NCBI GenBank assembly: GCA_023238725.1
Contig: CM041541.1
Coordinates: 11,556,044-11,620,043 of the forward strand
From: Scortum barcoo
Lineage: Eukaryota; Chordata; Actinopteri; Centrarchiformes; Terapontidae
Direction of reading: 5' to 3'
Length of the DNA stretch: 64,000 bases
The notes beneath the pieces were generated by a model that was not told the origin of the DNA, ran no database searches, and saw only the letters and a program-made list of their open reading frames with translations. Made by a program: the position numbers and the translations under genes. This document shows, one piece after another, positions 25,523-37,500 of the stretch; positions within the stretch are counted from its first letter, which is position 1; every line of letters starts with the position of its first letter.

Positions 25523-28500
25523 ATGTCTGTCAGGAAAGGAGATATGTTGTGCTTCTTTATCAACGGGAAAAAGGTACGTTTTTATACATTTAACTCTCAA
25601 ACAGCTTGTCGACTTGCAGCTACTTTTAATTTGTGTGTTTTTTTTCCACCACAAATCTCAGTTTTTAAGCCGCAGAGAAGTTTTCACCTATAAAATAGAG
25701 TCTCAAATTAAACGAAAACCTTCCCCAAGTCGTCGTTTCATTAAAAGGTGTTGCGGGAAAATTTGTGACCCTTCAGATTCTGTGCCGGAAAAGGGTGAGA
25801 GGTCAACAAATTAAAGCTCCAACAGCTGTCCTTTAGCTGGAACCAGGCTGAAAAAATATGACCAACTTTCAAAAACTTTATAAGCTTTTTGCAGTTTGCA
25901 GTTCATATGAATGCATCACTGAGCAAATAACTTCAGTTTAAAAACATTTAATAGTAAACTGGCAGTGATGGAAGAAGTAATCAAAATATCATGCAAGTAA
26001 AAGTACAAAACTATTGGCATCTATCAAAAAGTAAATTATATAAAGGTAAAGGTGGAGCTCTTTTGTATATATACTTGCATATTGGACTGTAATCTGTCTT
26101 TATACTTAGAGTAGAAGTATAAAGTAGTTGAATATGTACCTCAGATTGTACTGAAGTCCAGTACTTGAGTAAATGTATTGTAATAAACTTGCACTATTGG
26201 ACAGTAAACTTAATAATAGTAATAGGATAAGCAAAAAATATAAAGCTAAACTCATTAATTTTGGTAGTAGAACAGATATCACTGAAAATAGACGTGCAAA
26301 ACCTTTCAGACATTTTAAAGTGGCGTCATAAAAACGTTCATTACACATTACACATTAGTTGTTTATGGGATGAGATTGTACCTTCTTGTCTAGCTCCACG
26401 ACTCAAACCCAGAAAAATGTGAGAAAAATCAGCATTAGATGGGAAATTACAAGAAATAGCTTTTAAATTTAATGATATGGCAGAAGGAGTTTTTGCAGGG
26501 AGGAGTTTGTGTATGGATTAATCTTCTCAAATGTGAGGTTTTCCTGCTTTTTTTCCGAACATACATAATATTAAAGGAAACATTTTTGGGTTTTTTTGGC
26601 TGTTTATCAGACAAAATGTGACATTTAAAGACATCACTTTGGGCTCTGGGACACCATGATCTGCATTTCAGAGACTAAATGATTAACTGAGAAAATAATC
26701 GATAATGAAAGTAATAGTCAGCTGCAGTTCTTCTCTGTTTTCTGTAAATCTTTGGAGTTGTAGTTAAGAGTAAAGTCATGAAATCTTTCTCCATCTGTGA
26801 CACCAGGTGACAGAGGACCATGCAGACCCTGAGACCATGCTGCTGTCCTTTCTCAGGGAGAAGCGTATCCTTCAGATCACCCTCACAAATATGTTTTTTT
26901 TTCTTTAATTGATTGAATTAAATGTTGACGTGGGCTGTTTACATCCTTGACTGCGACTTCAGTGAGGTTGACTGGCACGAAGTCCAGCTGCGGCGGCGGA
27001 GGCTGTGGGGCGTGCACGATCATGGTGTCGCGCTACCATCCCGTCACCAAAACCATCGTGTATCCTTCATGATGAAACGCCTCAGAGGTTTGAAAGACAC
27101 CTTTTCGGGGCTGCAAGATGATTATAAGTTATTTACAAGTTACATATTTCTGCTGCATAAAATGATTCCTTCTCCATTGTATAAAAATCACTTTGTTCAA
27201 ATTTGTGGATCAGGATTTGTCATTTTAATACAGTTGGCTTGAAATATTGTAAAGAAAAACTGCCACAATATCAGACGAAGTATTAACGCATCAAAACAAA
27301 CAAAGTATTTGAAAAACCATAACATATACATAAACAGGAGAAAGTCCATATTTTGTATGATTGGATACTGTTAAGCATATTTATTATAAAAAATATTAAC
27401 GGACCCTTTTTATTTATAAGTGTTCATAATCATTGAGGGAAGTTTAGGAAATTCTCTGCTGGGATTATAAACTATAACTTACTAAAAAAAAAATCATCAT
27501 AAATAAAAATCATGATTTAGACAGGAAACATTTCTTAAACTTGTGTTTCTGATTAAACTAAATGATCCATGTCTGCTGAACTCCCGCCAAGGTCAGTATT
27601 TGTCACAATGGGGCACAACATGGAGTGGAAAATCAATTTGTTCGGCCACGAACACGGTTGGTTAAATTCCAAAACGGCAAACACTATCGCCATTTTACAA
27701 ACACGACTCGATTTTTTTAAGAAAACAAGGGGGTGTTTGAATGTGAGCTTGTTCTCTGTCAGAGTGGTTTGGATCCGAGAGTGAAACATCTGCCTCGCTT
27801 CTCACAGAGGAGAACTAATCCGTCACAAACACACACATCCAAGTGGAAAACACACGTATGTACACACTGAATTTTTGTGCATGATTGTACGATTACTGTC
27901 AACCTTACCTTGCAGTAGTAGAGATAGTATCTAAAGTAGTTTTCTTTGCAGTAATAATAAGCTGTAAGTCCTGCCAGTAGCATCACTAGTAACACTAAAA
28001 GCAGCAGCAGAAGCAGTAAAATTAATGTCTAATTGTGACCCTCAAAAAATGCAATTAATGAGAGAAAAGAGAAAATAAATTTGCAGTACCAGTGATATCA
28101 GAAGCTGTTCTAGTAAAAGTCACTGTAGTTTTCGCAGCTGTAGCACCAGTACAGGTTTTATTATCTGAAATGTTTTGTGGGCTGTAAGTGTCAGATCCAT
28201 CCACACAGTTTCCCTTCACCACACCTTCAGCCATTACTCCGCCAACGCCTGCTTGCTGCCGCTCTGCCAGCTTCACGGAGCCGCCGTCACCACGGTGGAG
28301 GGCGTCGGCAGCACCAGGACCAGGATCCACCCGGTTCAGGTCAGCGCTGCGTCGGCCTTACCTGAATAAAGCTCAGTCACAGTGTTGTCCATAAATGCAG
28401 GAATATCACTGTGTGATATCTCAGAGGCAAGAAGTTGTGTCAGTTTTTCACAATTTCCAAATAAAACCAAGCTTCCTGTTTAATTAAAAAGCCCATCCAG

Positions 28501-31500
28501 CCAAAGATGAAAATGCAAAGTTTCAAAGCAGTTTTATGCTTTGTAGGAGCGAATCGCGAAGGCTCACGGCTCCCAGTGTGGCTTCTGCACCCCGGGGATG
28601 GTAATGTCCATGTATACTCTACTGAGGAACAAACCTCAGCCCACCATGGACGACATCAACGAAGCTTTGGGAGGTAAAAACTAGCCAAAATCAATCGACT
28701 AACTCCTGACAGATTGCTATGAAATTGTCACGAAGTTTTATGTGGATTTGTACTTTTTCTTCAATAAAACAGCAAGATGTAGTAGATGTACTGTAAGTTT
28801 TCTCTAAAATGACTGAAGACCACGATCAGACATATTTTTTCTGTTTCACCGTATAAAAATGAGTACAGTATTTTTAAAAATGCTGTAACAATAAAACACT
28901 AAGGTGCAGTAGCTAAAAGTAATAATATCCATTTGCATTCTCAACTAAATGGAGTAAAAGTTAAATTAAATGAAAAACTGTTTTAAATCTCATATTTAAA
29001 TATATTTCATTACTAATTAATTTGCTTATTAGCAATTAATAAAATGGATATAAGGAAATGCATGCAATTCCTACTTTCCTACAAATAACAGACCTAAGTA
29101 AAAATCCATAAACTAATTATATTATTATATTGACGAAACTTTTTAAAATGGACAAGAAAATTCAGAGAACACATACAGTTTTTTGATCCTGTGTTTTCCC
29201 CAAAAATCATCCAATTTTCCCATATTGAACCAACATGGAGGTCTATAAAATCAACCCGGGCAGATGTCAAATTAACTTTTTATTTTAAATGCCACTTTTA
29301 ACTCTGGACACAATCACTTTTTTAAATTTTTTATTTTTGCAATTCATTTATGTAATTATTTTTGTGAGACAAGAAGTCACTGGAAGATGTCATTTTCCAG
29401 GATAACACATGAATAGTTTGGTCCAGGGTCCCTTCTTGAAGATTTCTTTCGGCCGGTATTTAGTGATGTTTCCGGATAATCTTCTTCAGGGCGCAGTGGA
29501 TGCTGGACAAGAAGATGTTGTTTCCTTCGTCTGTGAAGTGCACGCCATCTGCCAGAAATATTTTGTCGTTGTAATATTTCAGCAGAGGATGGTCAACAAC
29601 TTCACAGCCAAAGTTGCCAGCGGTCTTTTTCATCCATGTGTTGATTATCTTTCTGTCCTGGTTGGTCTTTGCCGGTCTTCCATATTGCCAGACTTTTCTC
29701 TCGTTGATGCAGGAGTACACAATCTTCATGGCAGGAAACTGTGCGTGGATCCGCATCAGGTCTTTCTTCATAGCGGTTGAAAGGTTCTTTGACAGACCTC
29801 AGTCCCAGATCATTGCCGCCAGCGTGGATGACCAAAATGTCAGGGGGACTCTCTTTGGACAGCTCTTTGTAAAAACAGGGAAGGACTCCATTCCAGCCCA
29901 TGCCGCCTTTGCCAAACCATTTGACATTGGCGTTGAGCCCGAAGCCCTTCCCGTAGCATTGATTTGCTGCTCTCTTCCCCTTGAGGATGTAACTTGACCC
30001 GATGATCCAGATCTTTGTTACTGTCCTCGGCTCTGTCCTTTCCTTTGGCAGTGTCTCTGTTGACGTGAGGTCTGATGTTCTGCCAACTGGTGGTCCTGCA
30101 GCCACGATCCTCTTGATCATTGTGGAAGACTCCTGAATGGTGATCCTCCTCTTTTTCTTTTCTGGGGAGGGGACCTCTGAGGTTGTTTCCTCCTCAGAGG
30201 TTGTTTCCTCCTCAGAAATTTCACTAAAGGGCCTTTTTACTGCAGGTCTCCTTGTAATGGTTGTCATTCTCTTCTTCCTTGGTGGTGAGGAAGTGTCTGG
30301 GCTTCTGTTGAGTGATTGTGAAATTTCACTGTAGGGCCTTTTCACCTGAGATGTTCTTGTAAGGATCTTTCTCCTCTTCCTTACAGGTGAGGAGCTATCA
30401 GGGCTTCTTGTAGGCGACTGTGAAATTTCACTGTAGCGCCTTTTCACCTGAGCTGTTCTAGAAAGGGTCTTTCTCCTCTTTCTTGCAGGTGAAGATCTGT
30501 CTGGGCTCCCTTTTCTCATTTGGGAAACTTCAGCAAAGGCCCTCTTTCTGTTTTCTACAGTCTTGATGAGGGCATTGCTTCGTTTAGAGTCCACAGACAT
30601 TGAAAAAGTCTTAAGACTTTGTGGATAGCAGACATCCTCCGAAATGTTCATCCTCATGAAGGAATGCTGCAAAACATTGGTAGAAGTCATGATGGAGAGC
30701 TGACTTCCTCTGATGACTTGAGCATCCCTGTCAGAAAAGACAGGGAAGTAAAAGTTCTCAGCCACTGTGCGAAAGTGAACTTGCTGCTTGGAAATCGCAG
30801 TTTGTTCGGAAAGTTCTTGAAAGCTCTTTCGAATCGGTTGTGATAACAAGTCTTGTCTTTGGCTGTATGCAAAGGTCAAGTGATTTTAAATGAGAAAGTT
30901 GGGGTATATACAGATGTAGAGGCGGCTTTGATCTTTCTTTGATCTTTAACATCTGGTCTGCCTTTGATGTTGAATATCTGGTCTTTGATACATCATGATA
31001 ACCTATAGTCTCCCAGGTTGTCATGGTAACATTTTGGAAAAAAAATGTTACCATGACAACCTGCGAGTTGCATAATAACAATGCTAAGGTTTAGCCTAAC
31101 AAATTGGTATGCTAAACTTTAGCATGCTTAGTATATAACTCTTTTCAATATGAAATCTTAAATTTTGGTCCTTCTAGCTAGCATGGAAAGCAAGGTGCCA
31201 AGTACTTTTAACCATATACACATCTAGGTCATTTAGTGTCGTATGACTTTGGTTTCCACTTTATTGCATCTTCTTGTAGGGATACCGCCACAGCATTTAG
31301 CAACTGTTAGCTTTTGCGGGAAAAAAAAACCCTCTTATGTAAACTCTTAACATCACAAAGAGCAGTCTCATTGTGCTCCAGAGAGAATAATTTGTGCTTC
31401 TGATTGAGTAAAATTTGCTCCGGAATTACTTATTTATGCCCAAATTTAATAATTTGCGCCCTCAAATTAGTAATTGTGCTCTTCGTTAAATAATTTTTAC

Positions 31501-34500
31501 TCTCCACTTTATAAGTTGTTCTCTCGAATTAGTAATTTGTGATGTCAAACTACAAATTTGTGCTCTCAGTTTAATAGTTTGTGTCCACAGATGACTGAAT
31601 GAAGACCAAAATCTGACATAGAATCAGAATCTTGACCTCTGTTCGTAAATAAACCAATAACAAACAAACAAATAAAAAAAGGTGCAGTAGCTACAAGTAA
31701 GAATATCCATTTTCATTCTGAACTAAATGGAATAAAAGTTAAATTCAATGAAAAACTCTTTTGTGGGTTAAAGCTACTTTAAAATCTCATATTTAAATGA
31801 ATTTAATTGCTAATTAATTCGCTTATTAGCAATTAATCTTAATGATTTCTATCTGTTTACTATTTCTAATACCTGTATATGTATGTACATAAGAAAAAAA
31901 AAGAAATTTAATCGTACTATCCAACAAATAACAGACCTAAGTAAAAATACATATTCTAACTAGAGAATGCAATTTCTGAAGAAACTGCAGTGTGAATGCT
32001 GAAAGCTGAAAGGCTGACGCATAAAACTGGATAGCTGATAATGAAGTTGAATGAAGCCTGAAATGTAAGAAGTATGTGGAGTATTTGAAGGTTTTGAATT
32101 TTTATGAAGAAATAAATGAAGGATGTGAAATATTTTAAGACATATTGAATGAAAGGCTTGCGCTAAACTGAATAGCTGAGTAATAAAGTTGAATGATGCC
32201 TGAAATGAAATGAGGAAATGTGGAATATTTAAAGGTTTTTGAATTATTATGAAGAAGCAGTTGAAGAAGTATGAATAGATGGAAAAGTGGGAGAGACTGT
32301 AACTGACATGAATTGGATTCAAAAGTTAAATAATACCCTATAATACTGCATTAAAAAGTTCCTGTTTGAAATTTGAATGATTAAATAATGCGGTTTGAAT
32401 GCTTTCAGCATTCACACCAATTATGTTATTATATTGAAAAAACTTTTAAAATAGACAAGAAAATTCAAAGAACACATACAGTTTTTTGATCCTGTGTTTT
32501 CCCTAAAGATCATCCAATTTTCCCATTTTGAACCAACATGGAGGTCTATAAAATCAACCCGGGCGGATGTCAAATTAACTTTATATTTTAAATGCCACTT
32601 TTAACTCTGTTTCGTCCCTGAAGACAAAGCACCACTGGACACAATCACTTTTTTAAATTTTTTATTTTTGCAATTCATTTATGTAATTATTTTTGTGAGA
32701 CAAGAAGTCACTGGAAGATGTCATTTTCCAGGATAACACATGAATAGTTTGGTCCAGGGTCCCTTCTTGAAGATTTCTTTCGGCCGGTATTTAGTGATGT
32801 TTCCGGATAATCTTCTTCAGGGCGCAGTGGATGCTGGACAAGAAGATGTTGTTTCCTTCGTCTGTGAAGTGCACGCCATCTGCCAGAAATATTTTGTCGT
32901 TGTAATATTTCAGCAGAGGATGGTCAACAACTTCACAGCCAAAGTTGCCAGCGGCCTTTTTCATCCATGTGTTGATTATCTTTCTGTCCTGGTTGGTCTT
33001 TGCCGGTCTTCCATATTGCCAGACTTTTCTCTCGTTGATGCAGGAGTACACAATCTTCATGGCAGGAAACTGTGCGTGGATCCGCATCAGGTCTTTCTTC
33101 ATGGCGGTTGAAAGGTCTTTGACAGACCTCAGTCCCAGATCATTGCCGCCGGCGTGGATGACCAAAATGTCAGGGGGACTCTCTTTGGACAGCTCTTTGT
33201 AAAAACAGCGAAGGACTCCATTCCAGCCCATGCCGCCTTTGCCAAACCATTTGACATTGGCGTTGAGCCCGAAGTCCTTCCCGTAGCATTGATTTGCTGC
33301 TCTCTTCCCCTTGAGGATGTAACTTGACCCGATGATCCAGATCTTTGTTACTGTCCTCGGCTCTGTCCTTTCCTTTGGCAGTGTCTCTGTTGACGTGAGG
33401 TCTGATGTTCTGCCAACTGGTGGTCCTGCAGCCACGATCCTCTGGATCATTGTGGAAGACTCCTGAATGGTGATCCTCCTCTTTTTCTTTTCTGGGGAGG
33501 GGACCTCTGAGGTGGTTTCCTCCTCAGAGGTTGTTTCCTCCTCAGAAATTTCACTAAAGGGCCTTTTTACTGCAGGTCTCCTTGCAGTGATTGCCATTCT
33601 CTTCTTCCTTGGTAACGAGGAAGTGTCTGGGATTCTTGTAGGCGACTGTGAAATTTCACTGTAGCGCCTTTTCACCTGAGCTGTTCTAGAAAGGGTCTTT
33701 CTCCTCTTTCTTGCAGGTGAAGATCTGTCTGGGCTCCCTTTTCTCATTTGGGAAACTTCAGCAAAGGCCCTCTTTCTGTTTTCTACAGTCTTGATGAGGG
33801 CATTGCTACGTTTAGAGTCCACAGACATTGAAAAAGTCTTAAGACTTTGTGGATAGCAGACATCCTCCGAAATGTTCATCCTCATGAAGGTATGCTGCAA
33901 AAGGTTGATGGAAGTCATGATGGAGAGCTGACTTCCTCTGATGACTTGAGGATCCCTGTCAGAAAAGACAGGGAAGTAAAAGTTCTCAGCCATTGTGTCA
34001 AAGTGAACTTGCTGCTTGGAAATCGCAGTTTGTTCGGAAAGTTCTTGAAAGCTCTTTCGAATCGGTTGTGATAGAACGTCTTGTCTTTGGCTGTATGCAA
34101 AGGTCAAGTGACTGTAAACATGAAAGTTCGGGTATACATAGATGTAGAAGTGGCTTTGATCTTGAATATTTTATCTGCCTTCCATCTTAGACATCTGGTC
34201 TTTGATGCATCACAGCAATTTATAGACTCACAGGTTGTCATGGTAACTTGTTTTTTTAAATGTTAACATGACAACCTGGGAGCTGCATAGTAACCATGCT
34301 GAAGATTATCCTAACAAATTGTTCGGCTAAACAATATAAAAGCTTAGCTGCTATCTTAGCTGTTGCCTTTCAAGCTAGCATGGAAAGCACAGTGCCAAAT
34401 ACTCTCACATTTAGTTCATCAAAGACTTTGGTTTGCATGTTCTTGCATCTTCTTATAGTTATACCACCACAACATTTAACAACTAATTGCTAATTAATTT

Positions 34501-37500
34501 GCTTTTTGGCAGTTATTCTTAATTATTTCTATGTTTACTAGCTCTAAAAGCTGTATATAGAAAAAGATGAGATACATTTAATTCCTACTATCCTGCAAAT
34601 GACAGACGTAAATAAAAATACATAAAGTAATTATGTAATTATATTATTATTTTGTTTTAAAAAACTTTTTCCTCTTGATGTGGTGTTTTTTTTTTTAGGT
34701 AATCTGTGTCGGTGCACTGGGTATCGACCCATTGTTGACGGCTGCAGGACTTTCTGTCAGGTACAAAGCTCAGCTCAACAACCAATACGCTCCATAATTC
34801 AGATCCTCATCTATTCGTAGGGCTGCTTATTGGAGTTTCAGATCTGATAGCAAAGCGAAAAACAGGAGAAGCAATAACAAGTAGACCAGGAAGGCTTTAT
34901 CAGTGCAGAATCCTTTACTCGGTCATAAAAATATGTCACGCGATGTGAAAGTGTGATACGTGTAATGACTGCGTGCAGTGTGACATCCGTATAAATCAAA
35001 ACAGGAAGCCAACTGCTGCCAAACCAATGGAGCCGGAAACTGTTGCCTCAATGGAGACGAGAGAGCTGAAGAAGCCGAGCATGTGAGTTCAAGTGAATTT
35101 ATCTTTGTTGTTGTCTCTTTTCTTGTCTTTAGTTAGGCTCCATATTATTTTCCTCCTCTCGTGTTCCACCTTCTCTTTCCTCTCGGTGACATTTTTGGGT
35201 CAAGCTGGGCCAGATTTAATTATTTCACCTTCCTCCAATTTCACCACCACACCCTTATAATCATTATAATAATGAATAAAGCTTGTTTTAAAACCTCTTC
35301 ATCGCCTTCAGGAAAAGCCACGGTTGTTTGATGAGGAAGAGTTTCTGCCGCTTGACCCGACACAGGAGCTGATCTTCCCTCCTGAACTGATCGTGAGTCC
35401 TCAGATATGTCAAATCTAAAGCTGATAAATTAATAACACCAATCGCGGTATTAAAAACTGCACTTTCTCTGCAGCTGATGGGACAAACAGTGAACCCACA
35501 GACTCTCACTTTTTGTGGGGAGAGGATGAGCTGGGTGTCTCCTGCCTCGCTGGAGGAGCTGGTCCAGCTGAAGAGCAGGAACCCAAAAGCTCCACTGGTG
35601 ATGGGAAACACCAACATCGGTGAGCAGTAAAACCAGGTTCATTCATAAAGTTTCTGCAGCTCCGAAACTTCACTAACGAGTCCAGTAATTTAGCAAAAGA
35701 GGTTTTTATCACTGATGGATGTGAGGAGGGTTTTTTAGATGATCCATGTTTTTCTTTTTAGGCTTTTAACCTGAAATATTAAAATCCAAACAAAGAAAAA
35801 GATGGTTTCTATTATATGTTATATTCACATTTAACTCTGGTGTCTCCGCTTTGTGTTGAAGGTCCAGATATTAAATTCAAAGGTGTCCTGCATCCGCTGA
35901 TAATATCTCCAACCAGAGTGATGGAGCTGTTTGAGGTCGCTCAGACGCCTCATGGTGGGCAACTTCCTTTTGTAGAGGAATAAATGCTTATTCTGCCTAT
36001 CTAAAAATCTCCTCTGAGGTCTTTTAATGTCGCAGAGCTTCAGGAAACTCTAACAAAGTGCACGCTGGCCTCTGCAGGCGTTTGGGTGGGAGCGGGCTAC
36101 AGTCTGTCCGAGGTTCGGTCTCTTTTGGAGAAGCTGGTTTCTCAGTTTCCGGAGGAGAAGACCGAACTGTTCAGAGCCCTGATCCAACAGCTGGGTGACC
36201 TGGGAAGCCAGCAGATCCGCAATGTCGCCGTAAGTAGACGTCACTCCAGCTTTACTCAAGAAAAAGAATAAGAAAATAAGACAATAATTACATGTCTGAC
36301 ACATTTAAGTGTGTTTATTGTTCCTTTTGCTTGTTCAGTCTCTTGGGGGTAACATCATGAGTGCTTACCCAAACTCAGACCTGAACCCTGTTTTGGCTGC
36401 CGGGAACTGCAAAGTGAGCGTCATCTCGAGCGGTAAGTTGAAAATTTATGAACTGTGACAACCTCCGGAAGAATCCCTGCAGTCGAGTCTGAAGGAAAAT
36501 GTAGATTCAAGCTTTTTGTCTCTCCTGATTAACGAGCATTTGTGTCTGAATACACCAGGAGGAAGTCGAGAGGTTCCTCTGAATCAAGATTTCTTCGTGG
36601 GCTTTGGAAAAACCATCCTAAAGCCGGAGGAGATCGTTGTTTCTGTCTTTATTCCCATCTCCAGAAAGGTACAGCTTATGATCATGTGCGATACCTTTGA
36701 CTTTCTGTGTGACTTTCCCGCGTTAAGAAGAGCTGATGAAAACATTTATGGAGGTAAAAGCTCAGTTTCTGACCTGCAGGGGGAGTTTGTCCGAGCTTTC
36801 CGCCAGGCTCCGAGGAAGACGAGCGCCTTCGCCACAGTGACGACCGGGATGAGAGTGTTTTTCTCGGAGGGATCCAGAGTGGTTCAGGACGTCAGTATCT
36901 ACTTCGGAGGAATGGGACCAACCACGGTTAGCGCCGCCAAAACCTGCGCAGCCATCATCTCAAGGTCAGCTTGTTTATCATACGCTTAATTAATAAATTA
37001 GTTGACATTATCTTCCTCTCTTTCTTACTTCTTATCCTGTCGCTGTCCTCTCATATCCGATATTTCCGTCTTTTCTTTCCTTTTCTTGCTACCTTTCTTT
37101 TCTCATTGCCTCCTTCCTTTCTTCTAACCGACCTCCTCAATCCCATCTTTTCTTTCTTTCTCTTTCTTTCTTTTCCATTTTTTTTGTCTTGTTTTGTGTT
37201 TCTCCTCTCCACTTCTTCTCTAATTCTTGGTAAGTTGGAACCAAAATGCATCTTGATTTGCAGTAAAAAACAGGTGAGAGAGAGCCACTAAAGGTCCCTT
37301 TGTTTCCTTCAGGCCATGGGACGATGAGACCCTCGGCCGGGCCTATGACGTCCTCCTGGATGAGCTGGTCCTCCCTCCGTCGGCTCCTGGAGGAAAGGTG
37401 GAGTTTCGCCGCTCTCTGACTCTCAGCTTCCTCTTCAAATTCAACCTGGAGATCCTGCAGAGGCTCAGAGAGATGGTACGATGGAGCCCTTTACATGACA

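Larger units (their letters stand above)
28900..31310 (-). repeat. Tandem duplication unit A in aldehyde oxidase intron 5
   Basis: The unit matches 31,680-34,480 over nearly its whole length: left flank (GGTGCAGTAGCTA...TTAGCAATTAAT...ACAGACCTAAGTAAAAAT), SGNH gene, upstream foldback and right flank (GCTAGCATGGAAAGCA...GCATCTTCTT). It lacks the 430-bp insertion and a 28-base segment found in unit B. Confidence 0.85.
31680..34480 (-). repeat. Tandem duplication unit B in aldehyde oxidase intron 5
   Basis: This is the second copy of the unit at 28,900-31,310, carrying the intact SGNH gene. It is followed at about 34,484-34,670 by a third copy of the left-flank sequence, giving the order L-gene-R, minisatellite, L-gene-R, L. 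Confidence 0.85.

Noticed and set aside
27569..27784. 71-codon ORF in aldehyde oxidase intron 3
   Set aside because: No domain, no splice support, and it lies inside an intron whose flanking exons join in phase without it.
32740..33111. 123-codon plus-strand ORFs duplicated at 29,409 and 32,740
   Set aside because: They lie opposite the SGNH catalytic domain, and their conservation between copies only reflects the DNA duplication.
33994..34107. Longer 438-residue form of the SGNH protein
   Set aside because: The extra 38 codons begin at TTG, not ATG. The ATG at 33,993 has good context, although an upstream spliced start cannot be excluded.
36971..37291. 106-codon ORF in aldehyde oxidase intron 14
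   Set aside because: It reads a T/C tract, giving a false hydrophobic protein.
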